Shown one piece after another: positions 1 through 4,706 of a DNA stretch of 5,407 nt (within the stretch, counting starts at the first letter, position 1; each line of letters starts with the position of its first letter). The stretch covers positions 4,072-9,478 of the forward strand of contig DPCK01000061.1 in assembly GCA_003516285.1 (NCBI GenBank), given 5' to 3'. Under the pieces are notes generated by a model. That model was not told the DNA's origin. It ran no database searches and saw only the letters and a list, made by a program, of their open reading frames with translations. Origin of the DNA: Lutibacter sp. GTDB taxonomy: Bacteria > Bacteroidota > Bacteroidia > Flavobacteriales > Flavobacteriaceae. A program made the translations under genes and the position numbers.

Positions 1-387
1 AAAAATATCACCAAAATAAGGGAACAAATCAATCTGTTAAAAGCATCAATAACCGATAAAGAAAAAAATAAGGAAATTGTTAAACTCGCCGACAAAATTA
101 TAAAAGAAATGACAATCATTGAAAATGAATTGTATCAGACAAAAAGCAAAAGTTCGCAAGATCCGCTTAACTTTCCGATTAAGTTAAACAACAAATTGGC
201 GCATTTAAATTCGCTGAGTTCCATTGGAGATTATAAACCTACGGACCAGTCGGTTGAATTTAAAAATGAAATTACCCAATTAATAGATATAGAATTGGCT
301 AAAATTTATGCCATTTTTGAAAATGATGTGAAGATGCTGAACAAAAAGGTAAAGGAAAGCGATATAGAATTGATTAATTTAAATTAA
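1..387 (+). CDS. C-terminal end of a VPS10/BNR-repeat type glycosyl hydrolase-like protein (5' partial)
   Basis: The reading frame is open from base 1 and ends at TAA 385-387, so 128 C-terminal residues are visible and the start lies outside the window; the internal ATG at 109 is not a credible start because the preceding 36 codons continue the same lysine/isoleucine-rich helical character. The visible part is charged and helical. It contains a segment reading DPLNFPIKLNNKLAHL, followed by GDYKPTDQS and a long terminal helix. From memory, this tail is typical of large Bacteroidota proteins annotated as VPS10/sortilin-type or BNR-repeat glycosyl hydrolases, where it follows the beta-propeller repeats. 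The propeller itself is not in view, so no catalytic residue can be inspected and the enzymatic label is only inherited from the family. The gene ends immediately before a strong hairpin terminator and converges on the minus-strand membrane protein gene. Confidence 0.75.
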   Translation, partial: KNITKIREQINLLKASITDKEKNKEIVKLADKIIKEMTIIENELYQTKSKSSQDPLNFPIKLNNKLAHLNSLSSIGDYKPTDQSVEFKNEITQLIDIELAKIYAIFENDVKMLNKKVKESDIELINLN

Positions 388-420
388 AAAAATAAAGAGG
401 CTTTCGGCCTCTTTATTTTT
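388..420. terminator. Bidirectional intrinsic terminator between converging genes
   Basis: A perfect 14-bp inverted repeat pairs 388-401 with 407-420 around the 5-nt loop TTTCG. The stem has a GAGGC/GCCTC core flanked by an A-tract on the left and a T-tract on the right, so it can serve both strands. It begins directly after the stop codon of the left-hand gene. Its right arm contains the stop codon (413-415) and the last codons of the converging membrane protein gene. Confidence 0.9.
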
Positions 421-652
421 TTATAAACTTATAATACCCGGCCATAATAAGCCCGTAAACAAGTGACATTACCAACTGTACAGTCACAAATGGCAACCAG
501 TTTTCGGCAGAAAAAAATTCAGCAATCATTCCTGAAACGCCTCCGTTTTTAAACATAGAAATGATTATTTTAAGGATGGTGACAACCACCAAAAATACCG
601 CTGCAAATCGAACTGTTAATTTTAAAAATGACTGATTTTTATAAGGATTCAT
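413..652 (-). CDS. Small two-helix membrane protein, unknown function
   Basis: This 79-residue protein has two clear hydrophobic segments, at about residues 12-34 and 53-74, joined by a glycine-containing loop (NGGVSG, 36-41) and an amphipathic stretch ending in ENW (50-52). The N-terminus and C-terminus both carry lysines (K5, K11; K75, K78, K79), which by the positive-inside rule suggests both ends face the cytoplasm. I do not recognise a named family; it resembles short uncharacterised inner-membrane proteins common in flavobacteria. The ATG (650-652) directly follows the TAA of the MazG-like gene with no base between, so translation is probably coupled to it. The stop codon lies inside the terminator hairpin. 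The coupling and sensible membrane topology argue that it is a real gene, although its role cannot be read from the sequence. Confidence 0.75.
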   Translation of the reverse strand: MNPYKNQSFLKLTVRFAAVFLVVVTILKIIISMFKNGGVSGMIAEFFSAENWLPFVTVQLVMSLVYGLIMAGYYKFIKK

Positions 653-979
653 TTATTTTAGTTTTTTATTATTTTGATGACGGTCGTGATCCCGTTTTGT
701 TTTTAACTCCATTTTTTTATCAAAAGCCGCCTGTAAATCTATTCCTGTCTGGTTTGCCAAACACAAAACCACAAAAACCACATCGGCCAATTCTTCCCCC
801 AAATCTTTTCCTTTATCGCTTTCCTTTTCGCTTTGTTCGCCATAACGTCTCGCTATAATTCGCGCCACTTCACCAACTTCTTCAGTCAATTGCGCCATAT
901 TAGTCAGTTCATTGAAATAACGGACTCCGTGTTCTTTTATCCAATTGTCAACGACAAGTTGTGCGTTTTTAATTTCCAT
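653..979 (-). CDS. MazG-like nucleotide pyrophosphohydrolase
   Basis: This 108-residue protein belongs to the all-alpha NTP pyrophosphohydrolase superfamily (MazG-like). Family members cleave (d)NTPs to the monophosphate and pyrophosphate, usually to clear non-canonical or excess nucleotides, in the cytoplasm. The metal-binding signature is visible: EExxE at residues 33, 34 and 37 (LTEEVGEVAR), then EELAD with E62, E63 and D66 on the next helix. A family-typical basic end follows, with KKMELKTKRD at 88-97 and a charged tail. Its length fits single-domain members rather than the two-domain E. coli MazG (about 260 residues), so the substrate cannot be assigned. It follows aat with 51 bp between and has a -7 box of its own at 1000-1007. 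It is directly abutted by the downstream membrane protein gene. No mazE/mazF toxin genes are nearby, so the name implies no toxin-antitoxin role here. Confidence 0.88.
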   Translation of the reverse strand: MEIKNAQLVVDNWIKEHGVRYFNELTNMAQLTEEVGEVARIIARRYGEQSEKESDKGKDLGEELADVVFVVLCLANQTGIDLQAAFDKKMELKTKRDHDRHQNNKKLK

Positions 980-999
980 GTGTTGTTTTTATTGATGTT

Positions 1000-1007
1000 C
1001 AAAGATA
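1000..1007 (-). promoter_or_regulatory. Bacteroidota -7 box before the MazG-like gene
   Basis: The minus strand reads TATCTTTG, an exact match to TAnnTTTG, with 20 nt between the box and the ATG. No convincing TTTG -33 element is seen at the usual distance. The upstream aat gene has no terminator before it, so read-through transcription is also likely. Confidence 0.45.
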
Positions 1008-1030
1008 GTAAACTTATGTTTATGTCATTT

Positions 1031-1666
1031 TTACTTTTTAAGATAGGTTAGAAATGTTTCTCTCGAAATTTCATCGGCTCCCAAGCTTGCCAAATGTTCG
1101 TTGTAAACCTGACAATCTATTAATTTATAATGCTCCTTTTCCAATTTCTGAACCAACTGAATAAAGGCAAATTTTGACGCATTGCTCACCTTGCTGAACA
1201 TACTTTCCCCGCAAAAAACGTGTCCCAAATCGATGCCGTACAAACCGCCAACCAGTTCATTTCCTTCCCAAACTTCCACCGATTTTGCCAAACCCAAATT
1301 GTGCAAATTAATATAGGCCTGTTCCATTTCATCGGTAATCCACGTTCCGCCCTGCCCTTCTCTGTAACTGTTTTTACAGTTAGAAATTACTTTCGAAAAA
1401 TTTTGATTGAAGGTTACCCTAAATTGATTTTTCCGAATGATTTGCTTCATACTTTTCGAAATTTTCAGATTTTTTGGAAACAAAACCATTCTTGGATCGG
1501 GGCTGTACCAAATAATCGGTTCTCCCTCACTGTACCAAGGAAAAATTCCGCTTTTATAAGCCAGCAACAATCTTTCAGCAAATAAATCACCACCAATGGC
1601 CAATAATCCATTTTTATCCGCCAAATTCACCGGAGGAAATACCAAATCTTTTGAAAGCAAATACAT
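1031..1666 (-). CDS. aat: Leucyl/phenylalanyl-tRNA--protein transferase
   Basis: Aat transfers leucine or phenylalanine from charged tRNA to proteins with N-terminal Lys or Arg, marking them for ClpS/ClpAP degradation in the N-end rule pathway; it is cytoplasmic. The family signatures are all present in this 211-residue protein: FPPV at 10-13, GLLAIGGDL at 20-28, GIFPW at 40-44, WYSPDPR at 53-59, a basic/aromatic middle with GTWIT at 107-111, FCGESMFS at 151-158, and CQVYNEHLASLGA at 185-197. E154 and Q186 have the same 32-residue spacing as Glu156 and Gln188, reported as functionally important in the E. coli enzyme. The length is slightly below that of E. coli (234) and usual for Bacteroidota. 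The ATG at 1664-1666 fits the common MYxLSK start of the family, and a -7 box lies 17 nt upstream. The gene follows the terminator of the flavin reductase/DUF3127 unit, so it probably has its own promoter. Confidence 0.97.
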   Translation of the reverse strand: MYLLSKDLVFPPVNLADKNGLLAIGGDLFAERLLLAYKSGIFPWYSEGEPIIWYSPDPRMVLFPKNLKISKSMKQIIRKNQFRVTFNQNFSKVISNCKNSYREGQGGTWITDEMEQAYINLHNLGLAKSVEVWEGNELVGGLYGIDLGHVFCGESMFSKVSNASKFAFIQLVQKLEKEHYKLIDCQVYNEHLASLGADEISRETFLTYLKK

Positions 1667-1683
1667 TCCTAATTATTTATTTA

Positions 1684-1691
1684 CAAATATA
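1684..1691 (-). promoter_or_regulatory. Bacteroidota -7 box before aat
   Basis: The minus strand reads TATATTTG, an exact TAnnTTTG match, with 17 nt between it and the aat ATG. It sits just beyond the terminator of the upstream operon, where a new promoter would be expected. The -33 region falls inside the terminator stem and shows no clear TTTG at the right distance. Confidence 0.55.
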
Positions 1692-1700
1692 GCCAAACAA

Positions 1701-1732
1701 AAAAAGAGAAAAACCGTGGTTTTTCTCTTTTT
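1701..1732. terminator. Strong intrinsic terminator after the DUF3127 gene
   Basis: A perfect 15-bp inverted repeat pairs 1701-1715 with 1718-1732 around a central GT; sterically the loop would open to about 4 bases or more. The stem is A/T-rich with a GAG/CTC block and a CC/GG apex. On the minus strand it runs into seven consecutive T (1705-1699), which makes it a good terminator for the flavin reductase-DUF3127 transcript that ends 19 bp before it. The T-tract on the plus strand is also present, so it could block antisense transcription as well. Confidence 0.88.
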
Positions 1733-1750
1733 AATATTGTTTAAATCGAC

Positions 1751-2125
1751 TTAAAACGGTAAATCGTCCGGTTCGCTGTCGTCTATTTCTGTAGTGGTTT
1801 CAAATTTAGCTGGCGGCGTTATTGGTTTTGCTCCAGAAGCGCCATCCGCTTGTGCTGCTTCTATTCTCCATCCTTGAATTGAGTTAAAGTAAACGGCTTC
1901 TCCCTGCGGATTGATCCATTCTCTTCCTCTTAAATTGATGGATACTTTTACATCCTGCCCAACTTGGTAATTATTCAATAAATCACATTTATCTTGCACA
2001 AATTCCACCATCAACGGTTGTGGATATTGTTCATTTGTTGTTATCACCAATTCTCTTTTTCTGAAACCGCTAGCCCCGAAGGTTTTAGGTTCATCAATTT
2101 TCTTAATTTTTCCTGTAATTTCCAT
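1751..2125 (-). CDS. DUF3127 OB-fold protein with an SSB-type acidic C-terminal tip
   Basis: The predicted 124-residue protein matches the Bacteroidota DUF3127 family, whose pattern is MEITGKI at the start, REL-VI-T-EQYP (24-35), a hydrophobic strand with VEFVQDKCDLL (40-50), a YQVGQDVKVSIN-LRGREW segment (53-70) and a final strand at about GWRIE (85-89). That alternation of strands suggests an OB-fold like SSB. A proline/alanine/threonine linker (about 90-112) leads to an acidic end finishing in DDLPF, almost the DDIPF tip with which E. coli SSB recruits partner proteins. DNA binding and partner recruitment are therefore plausible but inferred. I chose the ATG at 2123-2125 because the family begins at MEITGK and it lies 8 nt past the stop of the flavin reductase gene. 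A longer start at 2158 would add 11 unconserved residues and overlap that gene. It is second in a two-gene unit closed by the 1701-1732 terminator. The canonical ssb gene is presumably elsewhere. Confidence 0.85.
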   Translation of the reverse strand: MEITGKIKKIDEPKTFGASGFRKRELVITTNEQYPQPLMVEFVQDKCDLLNNYQVGQDVKVSINLRGREWINPQGEAVYFNSIQGWRIEAAQADGASGAKPITPPAKFETTTEIDDSEPDDLPF

Positions 2126-2133
2126 ATTTCTAA

Positions 2134-2994
2134 TTATTGTATTAAAAGTACTTTCCAAGCACTTAACACTTCGTTTTTTTCTAAAAGCGCTTTCGCAAAT
2201 GTATGTTTTTTCACCGTATTAATTCCAATATATTCTGAATGTTCTTTTGCAAACTTATCAACATCGGCTTCAGAAGGAACCGCTTCCACATTGGCCAACA
2301 TTCCCAAATCATTTCCCGTTAATATGCTGCTGTTTCGTATTTCAAGAGGAATGGCATCAACCCCAATTCCCAAAGTAGAAATCGGTTTTGGTATTTCAAA
2401 AAAACCTTCCCGTGCGCGAGAATAGAAGCTTCCGCCGGCCCTGGCTACCAAATCTAATTTGTATTGGTTGATGGTGCCGTCTTCATTCAAATACTCTTTT
2501 TTGATGTGCAATTTCACCACTTCACAAATGACCAAATTTCCCGCGCCGCCTTCTGAGCCAAGTTCCACTATTTCTTTAACCTTGCACTCAAATTGTATGG
2601 GTGATTCTCCAACTCTGAACGGTTTCACTTTTTCAGAAGGCAACATTGTAAAACCCGCTTTTAAAAACTCATTGACACCTTCGGGATATTCGCTGCTCGC
2701 CAACGACATCTGATGCACAATCTCGTAATTTACCACATTGATTACCACTTCCTTTGTCACTTTTGCATTTTCCAATGTGTGTTTTGTGGTGTTTCCACGC
2801 ACCCTTCTTGAAGGTGAAAAAATTAAAATGGGCGGATTAGCACTAAAAACATTAAAAAAACTAAAAGGCGATAAATTTGGGTTTCCACGCGCATCAAGCG
2901 TGCTTGCAAAGGCAATCGGGCGTGGCGCTATGGCACTTTGCAAATATTCCTGCAACTTTACCGTTGGTATGTCTTTTGGATCTATACTTAGCAT
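2134..2994 (-). CDS. Flavin reductase-like FMN-binding domain protein
   Basis: This 286-residue protein belongs to the flavin reductase-like/DIM6-NTAB family, split-barrel FMN-binding proteins that reduce flavin with NAD(P)H or use FMN as a cofactor. Visible signatures are IAPRPIAFASTLD (22-34), SPFSFFNVFSANPP (42-55, phosphate/flavin-binding region), VVINVVN (83-89), FLKAGFTMLPS (110-120) followed by ESPIQFECKV (130-139), and the RAGGSFYSRA block (185-194). The split-barrel domain ends near residue 200; the remaining part of about 85 residues is an extension that is common in flavobacterial members and is of unknown role. The physiological substrate cannot be assigned, and no oxygenase partner is next door. 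The ATG at 2992-2994 leads directly into a family-like start (SIDPKDIPT), with a -7 box 14 nt upstream. It is the first gene of a unit with the DUF3127 gene (8 bp gap) and diverges from the histidine kinase. Confidence 0.9.
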   Translation of the reverse strand: MLSIDPKDIPTVKLQEYLQSAIAPRPIAFASTLDARGNPNLSPFSFFNVFSANPPILIFSPSRRVRGNTTKHTLENAKVTKEVVINVVNYEIVHQMSLASSEYPEGVNEFLKAGFTMLPSEKVKPFRVGESPIQFECKVKEIVELGSEGGAGNLVICEVVKLHIKKEYLNEDGTINQYKLDLVARAGGSFYSRAREGFFEIPKPISTLGIGVDAIPLEIRNSSILTGNDLGMLANVEAVPSEADVDKFAKEHSEYIGINTVKKHTFAKALLEKNEVLSAWKVLLIQ

Positions 2995-3008
2995 TTATTC
3001 ATTTTTAA

Positions 3009-3016
3009 CAAATATA
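3009..3016 (-). promoter_or_regulatory. Bacteroidota -7 box before the flavin reductase-like gene
   Basis: The minus strand reads TATATTTG, an exact TAnnTTTG match, with 14 nt between the box and the ATG, giving a very short leader. A clear -33 element is not seen. It would drive the flavin reductase-DUF3127 unit. Confidence 0.55.
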
Positions 3017-3052
3017 AATATTTCAATGTTAAAATAATATAGATTTTATTTT

Positions 3053-3069
3053 TAAGTTATAGTAACTTA
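3053..3069. repeat. Operator-like inverted repeat in the divergent flavin reductase/kinase spacer
   Basis: TAAGTTA and TAACTTA form perfect 7-bp arms around the 3-nt spacer TAG. The 17-bp site ends 5 bp before the -7 box of the kinase gene, where a bound dimeric regulator would obstruct RNA polymerase. Arms of this length in A/T-rich DNA can occur by chance, so an operator function is inference from position and symmetry. Confidence 0.4.
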
Positions 3070-3074
3070 TACTT

Positions 3075-3082
3075 TATATTTG
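3075..3082 (+). promoter_or_regulatory. Bacteroidota -7 box abutting the histidine kinase start
   Basis: The plus strand reads TATATTTG, an exact TAnnTTTG match, but only 3 nt separate it from the ATG at 3086. Transcription from it would begin at or within a few bases of the start codon, giving a leaderless or nearly leaderless mRNA. No good -33 TTTG is visible. It may instead be a chance match in A/T-rich DNA. Confidence 0.35.
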
Positions 3083-3085
3083 ATT

Positions 3086-4234
3086 ATGGCTTCGCAAAAG
3101 AATACTCAGATAATCCGTTGGACAGTAATTTTGTCATCATTTATCATTGTCGCTCTCATTCTTTGGAATACGTATGATTTTTTTCAAAAATTTAAACACG
3201 AAGAACGCGCCAAAATGGAAATTTTAGCGAAGGCTTATGAACGCTTCAGCAGTGCAAGTTTAAATACCGATATTTCACTTGAAGATAAAATTATTGGCAA
3301 CAACCATAATATTCCAATGATTATCACCAATGAAAAAGACAGCATCACCGAATGGGCAAATTTAGATTCCATCAAAGTAAAAAAGAAAAACTATCTGGAA
3401 AAACAGCTTTTTTTGATGAAAAGCCAAAACAATCCCATAACAATTAGCTATAAAGGAGAGGACTTAAAACAGTACATTTATTACCGTGACTCAGATTTAT
3501 TGACCAAACTAAAATATTATCCCATTGCATTAATTCTTATTTTATTCTTATTTGCCAGCGTTATTTATTTGTTTTTTAAATCGAATAAAGTGGCGGAACA
3601 AAACAAACTTTGGACCGGAATGGCCAAGGAAACCGCCCATCAAATAGGTACACCTTTATCATCGCTGTTGGGTTGGATTGAAATTTTACGATTGGAAAAC
3701 ACCAATGAAAATACCATAAAAGAAATTGAAAATGATGTAGTGCGATTAAACACGATCGCGGAACGGTTTTCAAAAATCGGCTCTATTCCCGAATTAATGG
3801 AAAAAAATGTGGTGCAAGCAACCAGCGATTCCTTTGACTATTTAAAACTAAGAAGTTCAAAACAGGTTGTTTTTAAATTTGAATCTTCGAAAGAAACGAT
3901 AAATGCAAAAATAAATTTGCAGTTGTTTAGTTGGGTAATCGAAAATTTGGTGAAAAATGCCATTGATGCTATGGAAGGAAAAGGAAAAATTGCCCTGTCA
4001 ATTACCGAAAATGAAAAAAATGTAACCATCACCATTGCCGATACCGGCAAAGGAATTCCAAAACATTTGCAGCACGAAATTTTTACTCCTGGTTTTACCA
4101 CCAAAAAACGCGGCTGGGGATTGGGATTGTCACTCGCAAAACGAATTATTGAAGATTACCACAACGGTAAAATCGCCGTGCTAAAATCGGAATTGGGTAG
4201 AGGAACTACTTTTGCGATTACCCTGAAAAAATAA
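3086..4234 (+). CDS. Membrane-bound sensor histidine kinase (orphan)
   Basis: This 382-residue protein has TM1 at about 12-29, an extracytoplasmic sensor region of about 115 residues (30-143) without a motif I recognise, and TM2 at about 145-164. The dimerisation/phospho-acceptor helix follows with AKETAHQIGTPLSSLLGW (180-197, His185), then an HATPase_c domain. The ATP-site motifs are intact: N box ENLVKNAIDAM (286-296), DTGKGIP (319-325), FTPGFTTK (333-340), GWGLGLSLAKRI (343-354) and GRGTTF (371-376). It should therefore autophosphorylate and pass phosphate to a response regulator, but no regulator gene adjoins it, so the partner is unknown. His185 is followed by Gln rather than the usual Glu/Asp. 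I chose the ATG at 3086 over a TTG two codons upstream because the TTG lies inside the -7 box. The gene diverges from the flavin reductase gene and converges with the HIT gene, with 2 bp between stop codons and no terminator. Confidence 0.93.
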   Translation: MASQKNTQIIRWTVILSSFIIVALILWNTYDFFQKFKHEERAKMEILAKAYERFSSASLNTDISLEDKIIGNNHNIPMIITNEKDSITEWANLDSIKVKKKNYLEKQLFLMKSQNNPITISYKGEDLKQYIYYRDSDLLTKLKYYPIALILILFLFASVIYLFFKSNKVAEQNKLWTGMAKETAHQIGTPLSSLLGWIEILRLENTNENTIKEIENDVVRLNTIAERFSKIGSIPELMEKNVVQATSDSFDYLKLRSSKQVVFKFESSKETINAKINLQLFSWVIENLVKNAIDAMEGKGKIALSITENEKNVTITIADTGKGIPKHLQHEIFTPGFTTKKRGWGLGLSLAKRIIEDYHNGKIAVLKSELGRGTTFAITLKK

Positions 4235-4236
4235 TA

Positions 4237-4626
4237 TTACATATTGTCCGCAATCGCTTTGGCAATCGCTTCAAATTCCGCTGGCTTCAAGGTCACTTTA
4301 TGCATAAATTGGATGTCCTGCATCGCTTCTAAAGGAATTAAATGCACGTGAACGTGAGGCACTTCCAATCCGATTACGGCCATTCCAACTCGTTTGCACG
4401 GAATTGTTTTTTCCAAAGCAATGGCAATTTTTCTTGAAAAACGCATTAAGCCGTTATAAGTTTCTTCATCCAGCTCAAAAAGTTTATTGACTTCTTTTTT
4501 TGGAACCACCAACGTATGGCCTTTTGCATTCGGATTTACATCCAAAAAAGCATAAAAATCGTCGTTTTCGGCAACTTTATAAGATGGAATTTCGCCCTTA
4601 ATTATTTTTGTGAAGATTGTGCTCAT
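4237..4626 (-). CDS. HIT-family nucleotide hydrolase/transferase
   Basis: This 129-residue protein is a histidine-triad (HIT, Hint-like branch) protein. These small cytoplasmic dimers cleave nucleoside phosphoramidates, adenylates or related nucleotides through a histidine nucleophile. The catalytic HVHVH-L-I-P triad is at 91-98 (His91, His93, His95), and the N-terminal family pattern is complete: TIFTKIIKGEIPSYKV (3-18), FLDVNPNAKGHTLVVPK (27-43) with the conserved His37. Length is typical. The physiological substrate is not determined. The ATG at 4624-4626 gives the standard MSTIFxKI start; the in-frame TTG at 4644 adds an unconserved MGKNKT and overlaps the -7 box, so I rejected it. It lies 80 bp downstream of greA on the same strand, behind a likely greA terminator and with its own -7 box. 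Its 3' end converges on the kinase gene. Confidence 0.94.
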   Translation of the reverse strand: MSTIFTKIIKGEIPSYKVAENDDFYAFLDVNPNAKGHTLVVPKKEVNKLFELDEETYNGLMRFSRKIAIALEKTIPCKRVGMAVIGLEVPHVHVHLIPLEAMQDIQFMHKVTLKPAEFEAIAKAIADNM

Positions 4627-4641
4627 CGTTTTATTTTTACC

Positions 4642-4649
4642 CAAAATTA
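4642..4649 (-). promoter_or_regulatory. Bacteroidota -7 box before the HIT gene
   Basis: The minus strand reads TAATTTTG, an exact TAnnTTTG match, with 15 nt between it and the HIT ATG. It adjoins the likely greA terminator (4651-4686), which would make the HIT gene independently transcribed. A TTTG lies upstream at 4662-4665 but only 12 nt away, too close for a standard -33 element. Confidence 0.45.
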
Positions 4650-4650
4650 A

Positions 4651-4686
4651 TAAACCCTTTCCAAATAAAAAATTGAAAAGGATTTA
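4651..4686 (-). terminator. Likely greA terminator hairpin (minus strand)
   Basis: On the minus-strand RNA, 4686-4673 pairs with 4664-4651 as a 14-bp stem with two G-U wobbles around an 8-nt U-rich loop. On the plus strand the same two positions would be C-A mismatches, so the structure fits transcription from greA. It lies 20 bp past the greA stop. The following sequence on that strand (TTAATTTTGG) is only a modest U-tract, so termination may be partial. Confidence 0.55.
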
Positions 4687-4706
4687 TACCATTATTTTAA
4701 ATAAAA

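Noticed and set aside
653..979. Toxin-antitoxin association suggested by the MazG name
   Set aside because: No MazE- or MazF-like gene is present; the neighbours are aat and a small membrane protein, so a nucleotide-cleaning role is the simpler reading.
1009..1022. TAAAC-TTAT-GTTTA inverted repeat between aat and the MazG-like gene
   Set aside because: The arms are only 5 bp of A/T-rich sequence without a T-tract, too weak to call a terminator or operator.
1220..1585. Plus-strand open frame of 121 codons opposite aat
   Set aside because: It is fully antisense to a well-recognised aat gene, has no family resemblance and is explained by the reverse complement of its coding sequence.
2126..2158. 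Longer start for the DUF3127 gene adding 11 residues
   Set aside because: The extension is unlike the family, which starts at MEITGK, and would overlap the 3' end of the flavin reductase gene by 25 bp.
1994..2425. Plus-strand open frame of 143 codons across the DUF3127/flavin reductase junction
   Set aside because: It lies antisense to two recognised genes, is rich in Ser/Phe/Cys as reverse-complement shadows are, and shows no motif.
4627..4644. TTG start extending the HIT protein by 6 residues
   Set aside because: The standard family start MSTIF is at 4626, and the TTG lies within the likely -7 box.
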